Assembly (NCBI GenBank): GCA_012845835.1
Contig: JABAKD010000019.1
Location: 1,783,501 to 1,847,500 of the forward strand
Direction of reading: 5' to 3'
Length of the DNA stretch: 64,000 bases
Source: Undaria pinnatifida
Lineage: Eukaryota > Sar > Phaeophyceae > Laminariales > Alariaceae
In this document: in pieces, positions 12,616 through 22,790 of the stretch
How positions within the stretch are numbered: position 1 is the first letter of the stretch
Layout of the letters: the number at the start of each line of letters is the position of its first letter
Program-made: the position numbers and the translations under genes
Notes under the pieces: generated by a model
The model's input: the letters and a program-made list of their open reading frames with translations, nothing else
The model's database searches: none
What the model was told of the DNA's origin: nothing

Positions 12616-13580
12616 CTGACAGACAAGATTCAATCAACCGACCAGTCAATGAATTAAGGTGCGTCGGTTGTCTCCCTCTGGGTAAAAAACACACAAACCA
12701 GTCCAGACTGACCGCCGAATCAATGCAACGTAACGCAACGCAACTTCAAAAATATGCTCACAAAACCACACCTGATTTCTCCTCCCCCTCTAATAATGAG
12801 CTCATTCCCCCCCCCTCCCTCCCGAAAATGTGACGTGTAGTAGCTCCAAGTGAACGAGTGCGTGTGGACCATGTGGACATATTTGCTAAGAATAGAGAAC
12901 GCCGCCTGCTAAACCCCAACACACCGCGGCACCGCACCACGCCGCATATTCAGCATTCAACTTCCTCTGATTTCGCGGACCAGCAGGGTGAACCACCATC
13001 TGAACAAGGTGGGTGCGCGGGAACGGCGGGCATTGGGCGAGGCAGGAACAGGGGGGAAGGGGGGTTGGGATGTACTAGCTTCATGCATAGCTGTAGTCTT
13101 AACACCATAGGCCCTCGCATCCTTATATTGCCGGGACGGAGCACGTCGGCTTTTCACCGGCCAGGGAGACATCGCGTGCACCAAGCGCGAACCGCCGTGA
13201 GGTATTCGGCGAGTCGCAACGCCGGGGACGGGGTGTTCATTTCATGCACGGCCGTTGTCTGGGCGGGCTGGGGGGGGGTTGTCGAGGCTCCAACCAGCTA
13301 AAATTGTTTCTACATAGAACAAAATAAAACACATGTTACACTGTACGCTGCATCTACGGTCGTGACCTACAATAGATATCTAAGTCAGTTCTCAACCCGA
13401 CTCAACCACCAGCCAGCCCCGCGCGCCACACCACAGCATGCCGAATAGCTGGAGTAAGATTAGATTCGCCGTCTCGAGGAACGACCAAATCTGGTTTGCA
13501 TTGTGATCGAGCACACCCTCATGGCCTCCCAGACTACCGACCGTCTGGCCTACCGACGTAGACTTGAGTACCGCAGGAGA
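12616..13580. other. Anonymous sequence, GC-rich in part
   Basis: The ORF at 12858-13301 (147 codons, plus) spans a GC-rich segment. Two loosely similar stretches in it (about 13030-13100 and 13205-13265, both with TTCATGCA) suggest an old local duplication. No domain or splice-defined coding block was recognised. Confidence 0.3.
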
Positions 13581-13589
13581 GGGAAATGG

Positions 13590-13880
13590 GGTCATTCGAT
13601 CGTGCCCATAGTTTCACGTGCACGGGTACGCGCGAGCGTATAGGACGATCGACACACGCTTATTCGATAGAGGTATCGCCGGTAGGGACAGCTCCCGTTA
13701 TATCCCTATCGCGGGAACCGAAGGACACGACAAAAAACCAGCTGGATTGCGAATGCAATTGAGTTGAATCGACACACGACGTGTATGAAGAAAGTACGTG
13801 TCGGAAGTGCGGTGAGCTCAAGCTTTATTTTTCCCCATCCGCCGGAGACGAAAATGAAAAGAAAAAAAACAAGTTCCCCC
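13590..13880 (+). repeat. Repeat D, long copy with A-rich tail
   Basis: This copy reads from a variable 5' part (GGGAACCGAAGGACAC, also found inverted near 16735) through GACGTGTATGAA, the GTGGTGAGC-like word and GCTTTATTTTTCCCC, to the CATCCGCCGG hairpin and an A-rich tail. The tail and the consistent 3' end across copies suggest a retroposed element. Other copies lie at 16600-16800, 19690-19865, 25650-25735 and 53028-53115. Confidence 0.65.
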
Positions 13881-14019
13881 TGAAAGGTTGTTGGCTTGAT
13901 AAAACAATGTTTGGTATATCCCACCCACAATAAACAGATTTTAAGAACATCAAAAGTGCAACCCCGCCAACAATCCCATGACCTACGGAGAAGCACCCAA
14001 AAACAACATATCGAAAAAC

Positions 14020-14180
14020 AAGAATGACGTTAATGGCATTATTGCGACGATTTTGGGTTAATAACGCCTTTACAGCTGGAAACCCTTTTTTTTTTACAAA
14101 TTCACTTGCTTGAAATTAGTATGGTAGGGAGGGTTTTGGGGACTCTAAAAGGGTTAAGTAGCCCCGTCACACAGCATACG
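14020..14180 (+). repeat. Repeat E copy split by MITE C
   Basis: The left part ends GATTTTGGG and the right part resumes as AGCCCCGTCACACAG. In uninterrupted copies at 15425-15460, 37225-37260 and 62550-62600 these halves are joined by about a dozen bases including TCAA. The interruption is the C element at 14058-14157. Confidence 0.6.
14058..14157 (+). mobile_element. MITE C inserted in repeat E
   Basis: The element is flanked by TTAA on both sides (14058-14061 and 14154-14157). The body keeps TTTACAGCTGGAAACCC, GAAATTAGTATGG, GGGACTCTAAAAGGG and is lengthened by a T run. TTAA target duplication with CCC/GGG ends is the signature of the piggyBac superfamily. No transposase is encoded, so it is non-autonomous. 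The family call is inferred from the target site and termini. Confidence 0.65.
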
Positions 14181-14189
14181 TGTTGAAAA

Positions 14190-14262
14190 ATCTTCTAAAC
14201 ACGTTAGCTGTGAGTTCGATAAATTTCGGGCCACATCTTTGCAAGCTGCGTGATACAACACC
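14190..14262 (+). repeat. Repeat X (short relative of A)
   Basis: The stretch carries AGCTGTGAGTTCGATAA, a short variable middle, and CATCTTTGCAAGCTGCGTG. The outer parts match family A while the middle differs. Other X copies are at 38155-38225 (+), 42775-42850 (-) and 44330-44400 (-). Confidence 0.55.
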
Positions 14263-14699
14263 GGCCGGTCGTTTGTCCTACGGATGTTGTCAGGGTGAAC
14301 ATCAACAGCAAGTTATAATAGTGTTAGCTACTACTACTGTTAATAGTATGATAAGTTATTCTACTTTATCCCAAAAGAAGTAAGTTACTATGATTCGTCA
14401 GTGGTTTAACAGCAACATACATTAAACACGTACCGTAATTAAAAGGCATTGACAACGACAACAACGGTGGTACCAATACGTACCATGCACACCTACAGAA
14501 ATATACAGCTGTAATAAAACATTATCTACAGTGTTCCTGGCACTAACACCACATATATCACTTCAAAGAGCGAACATAAACCTGCAACGAAATATAGCAA
14601 TAACTGCATTTAGCATAACAACATAGATTACATGAAAAATAGGACAACAATGCCCCATGCATCACGATAATATAATAATGTGTGAAGCCCTGGATATCG
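14263..14699. other. Anonymous AT-rich sequence
   Basis: No gene, repeat copy or tandem structure was recognised in this stretch. Confidence 0.4.
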
Positions 14700-15345
14700 C
14701 CTCGTTATCGTTTTAGAGTCGTCCATGCCGCTGCTGCAGTTCCCACCCACCCCCGCCCCCAACGCCCCCTCCTTCCCCACCGCCCGCACCATCGCCTAGA
14801 CTTAGCACCACACGTATAGCAAGCCCCTACATATATGCGACCTAAAGCCCCCCCCCCCCCGCCCCCCGCCCCCCCCCCGGCACATTTCCCCCCCCCTCCC
14901 CCACAAGAAGGATTTATAGTTTCCACGAACAAATTGACCTGCCCTACCCGTCCCCTCCCCCCCTCCCGCCCCCTCCCCCCCCCTCCCCCCCCTCCCACCC
15001 CCCTTTTGATCAAAATCAGGCCCCCACGTCCTTGAAAGCTCCGCCCTCCCCTCACCGGTTATTCGACTTACAGTATTCACTTGATAAACTGATGCATTTC
15101 CTTCCACAGCTGTCAGATTTTGTCCCCCTCAGAAACGCGTTTTATAGTTTCCGCGCACAGGCTGCCTAACATCACCCTGTTGACCCTGATAGCTACACTG
15201 TAGTTACAAGGGGAGTCGCCGACCTATATCCTTAATGAGGACACACAACCCGTAATACGCGCGATCGGAGTATCACACACTGCTTGCAAAGATGAGCTTC
15301 GACAAAATATTCGATCTCACAGCTGGAGTGTAATTTAATTTTTAT
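14700..15345 (-). repeat. Repeat A, long copy with C/G-run modules
   Basis: Read on the minus strand, it starts with CTCCAGCTGTGAGATCGAA near 15345. It runs through the core (GATACTCCGATCGCGCG, the CGGCGACTCCCC word, TGTGCGCGGAAACTATAAA) and then modules separated by G runs, seen here as C runs from 14840 to 15005. The C-rich part generates long Pro- and Gly-rich ORFs on both strands that are not genes. Confidence 0.75.
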
Positions 15346-15399
15346 AATAATCTACATCTCTATACTACTACAGCATTTTAGCCAAAAAAAATGCTAAAC

Positions 15400-15530
15400 A
15401 AGAAATGGTATCCTTTTTTTTTCCGACCATCTTGGGTCAAAACGCCCCGACATTCAGAACAGAACATAGTTTAGCCAAAAAAAGGTATACCTTAATACCT
15501 TAATATCTTAATACCTTTATTGTTGTTCAC
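15400..15530 (+). repeat. Repeat E, uninterrupted copy
   Basis: It carries CTTGGGTCAA, CCCCGACATTCAGAAC and GCCAAAAAAAGGTATACC, then a run of four TTAATACC-type units. It matches 37205-37300 and serves as the empty-site reference for the C insertion at 14058. Confidence 0.65.
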
Positions 15531-15714
15531 TGTTGCTTGTAGTCCTACAGGTTAGGACTACGGTGTTGTCGTGTTTAGCGTACGGACCAATATGATGCAG
15601 TTTGTGTCTGACCTTGTCCCTGAGACGCTTCCGAGAAATCGTCACCGCTCTCGGCAAGCTCCGGTCTGATGTGTGATGCCTGGGTTTGCAGCCGAGGAGC
15701 GGGACAAGTGGCGG

Positions 15715-16215
15715 TGCAGTCAAGTCAAGTCAAGGCAAGTCGAGTAAAAAATTAAGCTAAGTTAAGTTAAGTCAAGCCGAGCCGAGCCGAGCCGAGCCGA
15801 ACCGAGCCAAGCCAGGTCCAGCCAAGCCAGGTCCCGCCAAGCCGGGCCAGGCCAGGCCAAGCCAAGCCAAGCCAAGCCAATTATAGCCAAGCCACGCCAC
15901 GCCAAGCCAAGCCAAGCCAAGCCAAGCCAAGCCAAGCCAAGCCAAGCCAAGCCAAGCCAAGCCAAGCCAAGCCACGCCACGCCACGCCAAGCCAAGCCAA
16001 GTCAAGCCAAGCCAAGCCAAGCCAAGCCAAGCCAAGCCAAGCCAAGCCAAGCCAAGCCAAGCCCAGCCAAGCCAAGCCAAATCAAGCCAAGCCAAGCCAA
16101 GACTAGCCAAGTCAGGTCAAGCCAGGTCAAGCTAAGCCAAGCCAAGTCAACCAGAACAAGCCAAGCCAAGCCAAGTCAAGTCAAACCAAGCCAAGCCAAG
16201 CCAAGCCAAGGACAG
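15715..16215. repeat. CCAAG pentanucleotide satellite
   Basis: About 100 units of the pentamer (written GCCAA or CCAAG) fill this tract. GCCGA and GTCAA variants concentrate at the edges, and the centre is nearly pure. It produces Ala/Trp/Leu/Gly-repeat ORFs on the minus strand that should be ignored as genes. Confidence 0.95.
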
Positions 16216-16600
16216 AACAACCTTCGGTAGCCGATGTGTGAAGGCCCACGGTGTACGACTCGAGGCCCAGGATTTCTGCTGTTTCCGCACTTCTTAACGA
16301 CGACAATACTAAGCGCTTATGCAAGCAACGTCAGAACCGTTCGTTTTAGTCTATACAGCTAGCTGTTACAGCATAGGAGCAGAAGTTTCGATGGGTGTAA
16401 AAAAAAAAAGCACCTCTACCGAGGAAAAACAACCAGAAGGCTGCGGGCCTTCGGTGCGGGGGACACCGTTGGATACATACATACGTAAAAGCACCCCTGC
16501 CCACATCGCCCCCACACGGCTTGCTTACCATCATCACATACACAGAGAGAAGGTAATAGTTGGAACAAAAAATAGAGCCACTCGCCTCGTCTATCTTTTT
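16216..16600. other. Anonymous sequence
   Basis: No supported feature apart from A runs near 16400. The 107-codon plus-strand ORF over 16319-16642 ends in an A-rich stretch and has no domain. Confidence 0.35.
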
Positions 16601-16970
16601 TCTTTTTTAATCCTCCGGCGGATTGGGAAAAAAAAAAAATAAAGCTTCAAATCACCGCACTTCCACGTATTTTCATACACGTCGTGTATCGGTGTAACTC
16701 AATTGCCTTCGCAACCCAGCGCTAACTGGCGTGTCCTTCGGTTCCCACTATAGCGATAGCCTCGTCTATCTCCTTTACGAGTCACGTAGCGCACGCGGGA
16801 CCGATCCACTTGTATCCTCCGTACCTACTGTCACTACAGTAGGTTATCCTATGTAACGAGCGCCCACGGCAAAGAGAGAACACCCTCCTCGTACAACTGG
16901 AAACCCGTTTTGGGCGACATTTTAATTGGAATTTAGGATGGGGAGGGGTTCGGGGGCTTTGTATACGGGG
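16600..16970 (-). repeat. Repeat D (inverted) followed by a decayed MITE C
   Basis: Minus-strand D reads from CGTGTATGAAAATACGTGG through GCTTTATTTTTT to the CCGCCGGAGG hairpin. The 5' extension GGGAACCGAAGGACAC is the same as in the copy at 13590. Next to it, at 16898-16970 on the plus strand, are AACTGGAAACCCG, GGGGAGGGGTTCGGGGGCT: a C body that has lost its TTAA ends. Confidence 0.6.
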
Positions 16971-17400
16971 GGAACGATGACGGCGTTGGCACGACTGCAG
17001 TCGTCAGAAACAGTGCGCAGGTGACAGATCATGCGGCAATGCTCCTACTCGTACGTCAAGGCCATTCGAAATCCAACATGGTTGCTGCCCGGGGCCAATG
17101 TCGTTTGGATGCATGGTTTAATCTGCTGTCTTGCTAGTAGCTGGCTGTCTGTTGTGCTTTGTTTTTTTTCATTTTTTGTCGTGCCGTACTGCTATTTCTC
17201 TATTTTTTTTCAGTTGTTTTTTCCTTGTTCTTTTTTCTTTTCGTTATTATTCTTTTTTTTTTTCGTATTTTACTGCAACTAGTCGGGTGTGCTGGCTTAC
17301 AAAATATTTCTGTTTTTATTGCCCGCGCGCTTATTATTGCGATTGGCATTTTGCATGGCCTAATCACCCTGCGGCAATTACAATGTGACGTATCACTACT
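16971..17400. other. T-rich anonymous sequence
   Basis: A strongly T-rich block (17155-17275) yields Phe/Leu-rich ORFs of 80-98 codons that resemble membrane segments by composition only. No gene is supported. Confidence 0.4.
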
Positions 17401-17520
17401 ATGTCTCGTAGTTTGTGACCACAAAGCTCGTCTTTCTCTGCTCTATGAGGCATGAATGAGCACGGACGCTGGATGTGCTGGAATATACATGGGCGGAAAT
17501 ACCCAAATATCAGTTTAATG
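17400..17520 (+). repeat. Repeat G copy
   Basis: The words GTTTGTGACCACAAAGCTC, GAGCACGGACGCTGGATGTG and TTTAATGTGAATAC recur in the copies at 41750-41960 (-), 43210-43320 (-) and 44425-44535 (+). The 3' words resemble the tail of repeat F (AATGTGAGAAC), suggesting a shared retrotransposition tail. Confidence 0.5.
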
Positions 17521-17576
17521 TGAATACACCCTGTATGTACTTGTACAACACAGAGATAGAGATGCATACTACAGTA

Positions 17577-17756
17577 CAGTAGGTGGCCCTATATAGTGCG
17601 GGTCATATAGAGCGGGTGTCCGATATTGTGCGGGTGAAATCGTTAGGCACAATATAGACCCCTCGATAGTGGCCCGTTTTTATATAGTGCGGGTGCCCGG
17701 TATAGTGCGGGTAAATTGTCGTGACACATACCCGCACTATATAGGGCCATCTACTG
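17577..17756. mobile_element. MITE H, TA-flanked, long terminal inverted repeats
   Basis: The 180-bp element starts CAGTAGGTGGCCCTATATAG and ends in its reverse complement with one mismatch over about 27 bp. It is bordered by TA on each side. The interior repeats the TATAGTGCGGGT word several times in both orientations, so single strands could fold extensively. TA target and CAGT ends point to the Tc1/mariner/pogo group. Related ends occur near 18130-18280, 25845-25897, 42985-43085 and 58160-58335. Confidence 0.75.
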
Positions 17757-17759
17757 TAT

Positions 17760-18720
17760 TGTGTTTTTTCAACCATTTCACCCCAGTGTCATTGGGGGGC
17801 CCTCATCACTCATCACTCATCACTTATCGGTAGATTTCGTATGGGATCGGGTCAGGGTTTTAGGCGCTGAGGTTAGTTCCATCCATAGCGACCCAACAAT
17901 GTAGGTAGGACACCCCGGCGACGCATAACACCTCAATTGTAACATGTCTTTCTTTTGAAAGGAAGATATCACGGAGGAATCTAATTTCGCGGAGGAAGCT
18001 GATTTACGTATAGCTAGAAACATACCACTGCTGCTAATCGAGAAAGACATTGCGACGATTTTATTAATAGTACTGCTTACAATAGGATACAATCGTGGTG
18101 CCTCGTTGCTGCGGTGCCTAGCCAGGTGACAATAACCGCACTGAAGTGGCACCCCGCACTAACCTGGAATAGTGCGCTACAGCATTACTCCTCAGGACGA
18201 TGTCGTCACAAGCACTATCCGCCGAATTAAACTGGGGGGGGCGCTCCAAAGAATACCGCACTAACTCAAGAATACGACTGTACCACGGATTACTCGGAAT
18301 TTCACAAACAAATTGGAACTTCAAGGAGTATCAGAACTTCATGGGTTATCATACTTGATAAAAAATGACCAAAACACTTCCGCTGTGTGTGTGAGATCGA
18401 CCAAAAAGGATTTTGATCGAAACTTTGCAAGCTGCGTGTGATCATTTTGTCCGGATTGCCCGGCGAATCAAAATCGGACCTCCACGGAACAATACTCGTA
18501 GGTTTTACGCGGAGGAGCAATATTTGGCGTTATCCATAAAACGGTATACACCTGAGGTGTGGCCAGAAAGCGGTGTAGCCTTAAAACCGTGTACCGACGG
18601 CTGTTTTCTTCTTAAAGCCCCATATCATTTCACGGTGAAAAAAAATGGTTGTCATTGACGAATAGAATTAAAAGGGAAATAATATCGTACAGATACATTA
18701 TTATTGTTGGGATAAAATTC
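17760..18720. other. Intergenic sequence with H-like remnants
   Basis: CCGCACTAACC and GTGCGCTACAG words near 18130-18285 look like decayed H element. A short A/X-like word (CTTTGCAAGCTGCGTGTG) lies at 18420-18440. The 110-codon minus-strand ORF at 17820-18152 could be a further exon of the gene upstream, but I see no decisive splice sites. Confidence 0.35.
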
Positions 18721-18722
18721 AC

Positions 18723-19253
18723 CTGCATGGCGTCGTCGTACTCCTCCCTTGTCCTTATCTCCAGCTGGAGGGCGATCAGCTGGACCAAAGACCAGCTCGC
18801 AGGCGTTTCGGTTTGCTCGGGTTCGGATTTCGATTTGGTTTTGAAGTCGGATTCGGGTTGCGACACGGGTTGGGATTCGAACTCGGGCTCGGATGTTGAT
18901 TCGGGTTTGGACCCGGATTCGGGTACGGATGTTGATTCGGGTTTGAATTCGGCTTCGAGCGCTGTTCCGGGCGCCGGTTCGGGCGTCGGTCCGGGTGCCG
19001 TTTCGGACTCGGGGTCGACAGTCCGTGGCAAGCTCGATTTTTTCTTCAAGACTCTGTCATGGTTCCAGGTTTTCGCGTCTTGCAACCAGCCGCTGCTGCC
19101 ATTAGTGCTGGTTTCGCCGCTGCTGCTGTTGCGGCGGCGGCAATCGTTGTCGCTGTTGTGGTGGTCTCGGTCTCCACTGTGTGGGTGTTGTGGTAGGTGC
19201 GGGTAGTTGGAGGTTTTCTTTTGTTTTTTGGCGGCGTGGTTCTCCGTTGTGGC
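18723..19253 (-). CDS. Candidate exon: Pro/Glu/Ser-rich low-complexity protein
   Basis: The minus strand has a 177-codon open block between an AG acceptor (TATCACAG before GCC, exon base 19253) and a strong donor (CATGCAG then GTGAAT, exon end 18723). Both borders are phase 0. It encodes a Lys-rich start (HAAKKQKKTSN), a Ser/Asn-rich linker, then imperfect repeats of the EFKPESTSVPESGSKPES type, and ends in a helical LQLEIRTREEYDDAMQ. Codons outside these borders are Leu/Ser/Val pyrimidine-repeat translations, which supports the splice borders. I recognise no family. The phase and strand match the coiled-coil exon upstream, so I infer one gene; a separate gene is possible. Confidence 0.45.
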
Positions 19254-19689
19254 CTGTGATATTGTAGAGAAAGCGGGAGGGAAGGCGAGGCAGACAGGCA
19301 GAGAGACGGACAGGAAGACAGACAACGACACGGACAGGCAGACAAAGGAATAGAAAGACAGAGAGGGTAGTAGACAAAGAGGAGAGGAAAAGAGACAAGT
19401 AAAAAGAGAAATAGGATGAGAGAGAATGAGAGAGAGCCGTGCCGAAGAGCGTACCGATACTAAACCACATGTTGACACCATATCTTACTCGAAGCCACGA
19501 TTTCAAACGGCCAGTAGGTGAAAAAAAAAACTGAAGGTGGTGCTCGCTATGCTGATGTTGCTAATGCTATTTATACTCCAACTGCTTTTGCTACTGCTTT
19601 TAGCTACTAATTTTGATACTGTTTTTAGCTATTGCTTTTAGCTACTGCTTTCGCCACTGCTTATGCTACTGTTGTTAGTCATGACGTGA

Positions 19690-19865
19690 AATCACCTTGA
19701 CAAACAACGTGTATGAAAATACGTGGAATGTGGTGAGCTTAACCCCTTTACAACTGGGAACCCGTTTTTGGGAACAAAATTACTTGGATTTAGTATAGGG
19801 AGAGGTTCGGGGGCTCTGAAGGGGTCAAGCTTTATTTTCCCCCATCCGCCGAAGGATAAAAATAA
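19690..19865 (+). repeat. Repeat D copy split by MITE C
   Basis: D reads GTGTATGAAAATACGTGG and TGGTGAGC, is broken by the C element, then resumes as GCTTTATTTTCCCCCATCCG with an A-rich AATTAAATTAA tail. Unbroken copies at 13800 and 25665 read GAGCTCAAGCTTT and GAGCTAAAGCTTT at the junction, giving the empty site. Confidence 0.75.
19739..19828 (+). mobile_element. MITE C inserted in repeat D
   Basis: The 82-bp body is flanked by TTAA (19739-19742) and TCAA (19825-19828). It starts CCCCTTTACAACTGG and ends GGCTCTGAAGGGG, its approximate inverse. The body is nearly identical to the copy at 37749-37830. The element is non-autonomous. Confidence 0.8.
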
Positions 19866-20247
19866 ATTAAATTAAATTAAATTAAGCAACCGCTATCGTC
19901 GCGCGCTATACAGCAGGTCAACAGCAGCAGGTCAGCAGCAGCAACATTTTCTGACCCTCCTCGATGAAACTCCGCATGCATCTCGCCCAGAAATCGACAT
20001 TTGAGAAGAAAAAAAAAAGAAAGTAGTGCGACCCCCACTTGAAAAGTGCCGTTGCCGACGTACGTAACGACTACCAGGTATTAATGTTACCTAATACTGC
20101 AAATCACAAGCAAGCGTGGTTCCAACGCAATATATATGGAGAACTGTAGCCACCCTTATTGTATGCTTGGAATGGGTCATAGCACGCTAATCCAGTGTGT
20201 GGTAGCAAGAAAGGGTCAACCTTTCGGTAAGAGCCCTTAAAACCCAC

Positions 20248-21429
20248 CTTCTCTCCCTCCTTCTCGGAACACCGGGCGTACGTCCTGGTCCCCCCCCCTG
20301 CGCGGTTCGAACCAGCCTCTCCCTTCTCCCTCGCCTCCTCCTCCTCCACCTCCCGCTGCCGCTGGTGCCAGTCGATATCGTCGTCGTCATCGCCCTCCTT
20401 GCCAGCTCTCCAGTCCCCAACCAAAGTCTCAGAGCTCCCCCTCTTCGAGAGCGGTATGCCAAACAGTCTCTCCCCCCCTTCCACCACAGTATCGACGCTA
20501 TCCTTCTTCGATCCCACTCGCGACGGACCTTCAACGTTCTCTCTTCCTCCTCCCTCCTCCAGCCCCTCCCCCTCCTCCTCCCCCGCCTCTTCCCGCTGCT
20601 GCAGCTGCTGCAGCTGCTGCCGCTGCTGCTCCCTCCGCTTCCTCCTCCGGTTTTCCTCCTCCCCCCCATCCACATGCCACAGCGACTTCCTCTGCGAACT
20701 TGCATCGATCTCGCCGCCTTGTTGCACGCCTCCCCCCTTGGCATCCTCGAGGGCCATCACAGCTTGCGCCAACAACCCATCTGGCGAAACCTTGTCTTCC
20801 CCCTCCCCCACCATCAACTGCTCAATGTACGCTTTATTCGAAGCAGTAATCTTTATGTACTCCAAGTTAAACGCCGCAATTCGCTCCATGAGGGAAGTGT
20901 TCTCCCGCAAGATCTCCGCGCTGTGCTCCAAATGCGTCGTGTACTCCCCATGCAAAACCGCATTCTCACGCTTCCAGGACTCAATTTCGCGCAGAGACTC
21001 CTCCCTCTTCTCTGCCGCTTCCAGCCCAGCCTTCCTCAGTTCCTCGTTCTCACGCCGCCACGCTGCGTTCTCATTCTCCAAAGCTACGGTAGTCTGAAAA
21101 GCCTCGGCGGTTTTATCCAAAAACGCCTCCGTATACTCCGCCTGCAACACCTCATTCTCCAGACACCACGCCTTATTGTCCTGCAGAGCCTCCGCGAACT
21201 CCTGCTTGAGAATTTTATTCTCCCTGAGGAGCGCCCTGTTCTCCCGCTTGAGACCCGCGTTCTCTCTCTTTAACGCGACACTCTCTTGTGAAAGCCCGAC
21301 CTGCTGCTTGAGTACCGCCACATGCGCGCGCTGCAGAACATGGTACCGTCCCTCAATGCCGTCTCGCTCTTCTGGTGCGGGCTCCGCGGCTGCTGGTGCG
21401 TTCTCTTTGTCCTCTGCTGGGGTGGCCAT
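20248..21429 (-). CDS. Candidate coiled-coil protein, first coding exon
   Basis: The minus-strand frame from the ATG at 21429 (good initiation context, GCC ATG G) runs 394 codons to a GTGGGT donor at 20247, phase 0. Residues 1-27 are Ala/Glu/Pro-rich. Residues about 28-205 form a long coiled coil with strict heptads (LKREN, LLREN, ILKQE) and three blocks with W followed by EN..L, two of which end in EYT. Residues 215-290 turn basic and Gln-rich (RRRKRREQQRQQLQQ), then come acidic stretches (EEEGEGLEEG and five Asp). The frame stays open to a stop at 20104 and upstream to 21924, giving 606 codons if unspliced. The upstream part is Pro/Cys-rich and looks non-coding. A cytoskeletal or centrosomal-type scaffold is possible but only by analogy; no family is recognised. 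Confidence 0.6.
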
Positions 21430-21499
21430 GGCTGTGGGCAACAGGCTGGGTGCAGTCGGCTTTACGACGACGTCATCTGCTGGCTGATCGTTTTCCTCT

Positions 21500-21720
21500 T
21501 CACACGTCCAAGTGGAAGGTGCCTTCTGCCCCAACGACCTACACAAAATATATTCCACACGGATACAGGACATCAGCAAGAAGAGAGGGGAAGGGGGGGT
21601 CGGAAGAGTCGGAAATAAGGGAGCGTGGGGGGGGGGTAGGCGCCACCGGCGAATAGCCCCAGTCTGAGTTGAGGAAGGCTCCTTGTGCTCCAACGATCTA
21701 CTCGAAAGTACAAACGTGAA
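21500..21720 (-). other. Duplicated exon-like 5' segment upstream of the coiled-coil gene
   Basis: On the minus strand, two segments about 160 bp apart share an AG junction followed by a related word: AGATCGTTGGAGCACAAGG (from about 21695) and AGGTCGTTGGGGCAGAAGG (from about 21540). Each is preceded by a TATCC then T-rich stretch and followed by similar text (CCTTCC, ACT..GAC). They read as RSLEHKEPSS and RSLGQKAPST in the same frame. They may be duplicated, alternatively used exon starts of the downstream gene, or repeated leader sequence. Confidence 0.45.
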
Positions 21721-21942
21721 AGGCGTGGATAAACAGGTGCACGGGGGGGGCGGGTCAGGAAGGAGGGAAGGGGTGAAATAAGGACGTTGAACGAATACTT
21801 CAACCCTACCACAACAACAGTCAGAAACACGCAAGCACATGCAGTCCTGCGGCAAGAACATGAACGTGCAATCTGCCATGTCGAATTGTTGAATTTTTAC
21901 GTTACGTCGATCAGTCATGAGCACAGGTAGCTCATGAAGGCA

Positions 21943-22175
21943 ATGTTGTTGTTGTTGTTGTTGTTGTTGTTGTGGTTGTTCTCACATTGACTCGCACAAT
22001 CAAGTCCGTGGTCACAGGACAGGGTCCGGTCACTCTGGAGCTGAGGAATACCCCAAGGAAAGAACACAAACAAACCAAAGGTGGTGCACGCATATATAAC
22101 AGCTGACGCAATCCATGCCTCCGCCAGAAACATATAAAAAGCGAAATCGGGAGTCAGCCTACGATGTGCCAGGTC
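21943..22175 (-). mobile_element. Repeat F, full copy with (AAC)n tail
   Basis: Read on the minus strand: CACATCGTAGGCTGACTCCCG, TATATGTTTCTGGCGGAGGC, GTCAGCTGTTATATATG, CCAGAGTGACCGGACCC, TGTGACCACGGACTTGATTG, then AATGTGAGAAC and about nine AAC units (seen as GTT on the plus strand at 21943-21970). A fixed 3' tail of a simple repeat is typical of SINEs mobilised by a LINE. Other copies: 36254-36560, 43086-43590 and the truncated 50614-50675. Confidence 0.7.
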
Positions 22176-22554
22176 GGGTGTGCGACGGGTGACGGATGGT
22201 AACTTTCCGAGACAGAGACGTGACGGACGCTTAAAAGTATACCTCGAAAGTCTGCTTCCTGGTAAGCTTTAGTGTAGAATGCCTTGGCCATAATATGCCC
22301 AAGACCGATGCCCCCTTTTGGCCACGGACCGATGTGAACACATGTTTGCCCACAAACAGCTAAAAAGAAGAGAAGCGTGAGGAACACCAAGCAAGGAAAC
22401 CTATTGGGCAAGCCCAACAGGTTCATATATATGCTAGCTGTCTGTAGCTTAGTTCGGTACTTTCCTCAATAAAAAAGGCAAAACAATCGCAGGCGATTTC
22501 CGCTCGACACGACTGCCGCATTTCTCTGTGGCTGATGGCGTCTTCGTCATCTGT
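22176..22554. other. Anonymous sequence
   Basis: No gene or repeat copy was recognised. The 90-codon minus-strand ORF has a signal-like hydrophobic stretch but no splice context or family. Confidence 0.3.
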
Positions 22555-22790
22555 ATTATATTATAAAATACACTCCAGCTGTGAGATTAAAGATTTCGTC
22601 GAAACTCATCTTTGCAAGCTCTGTGTGATACTCCGATCGCGCGTATTGCTGGGTGTGTGTCCTCATTAAGGACATAGGTCGGCGACTCCCCGTGGAACTA
22701 CATTGTAGCTTGTACCAGGGTCAACAGGGTGATGTTAGTCAGTCTGTGCGCGGAAACTATACTATATACCAGGTACCATGTACCACCAGG
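22555..22790 (+). repeat. Repeat A copy, truncated after the core
   Basis: It carries ATACACTCCAGCTGTGAGAT, the hairpin words, GATACTCCGATCGCGCG, TCCTCATTAAGGACATAGG, the CGGCGACTCCCC word, GTACCAGGGTCAACAGGG and TGTGCGCGGAAACTATA. It gives an uninterrupted reference for the SINE insertion at 38842. It lacks the G-run modules. Confidence 0.8.

Larger units (their letters stand above)
19254..20247 (-). other. Inferred intron with nested transposons
   Basis: This interval is bounded by a GTGGGT donor at 20247 and a CACAG acceptor at 19254 and joins two phase-0 borders. Next to the acceptor it holds a purine-rich (plus-strand) GAGAGACAGACAG tract, which supplies a polypyrimidine run on the coding strand. 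It also carries a D repeat with a C MITE inside. The intron is inferred from splice signals and composition change only. Confidence 0.35.

Noticed and set aside
15715-16215. Long Leu/Ala/Trp-repeat ORFs
   Set aside because: They are translations of the CCAAG satellite.
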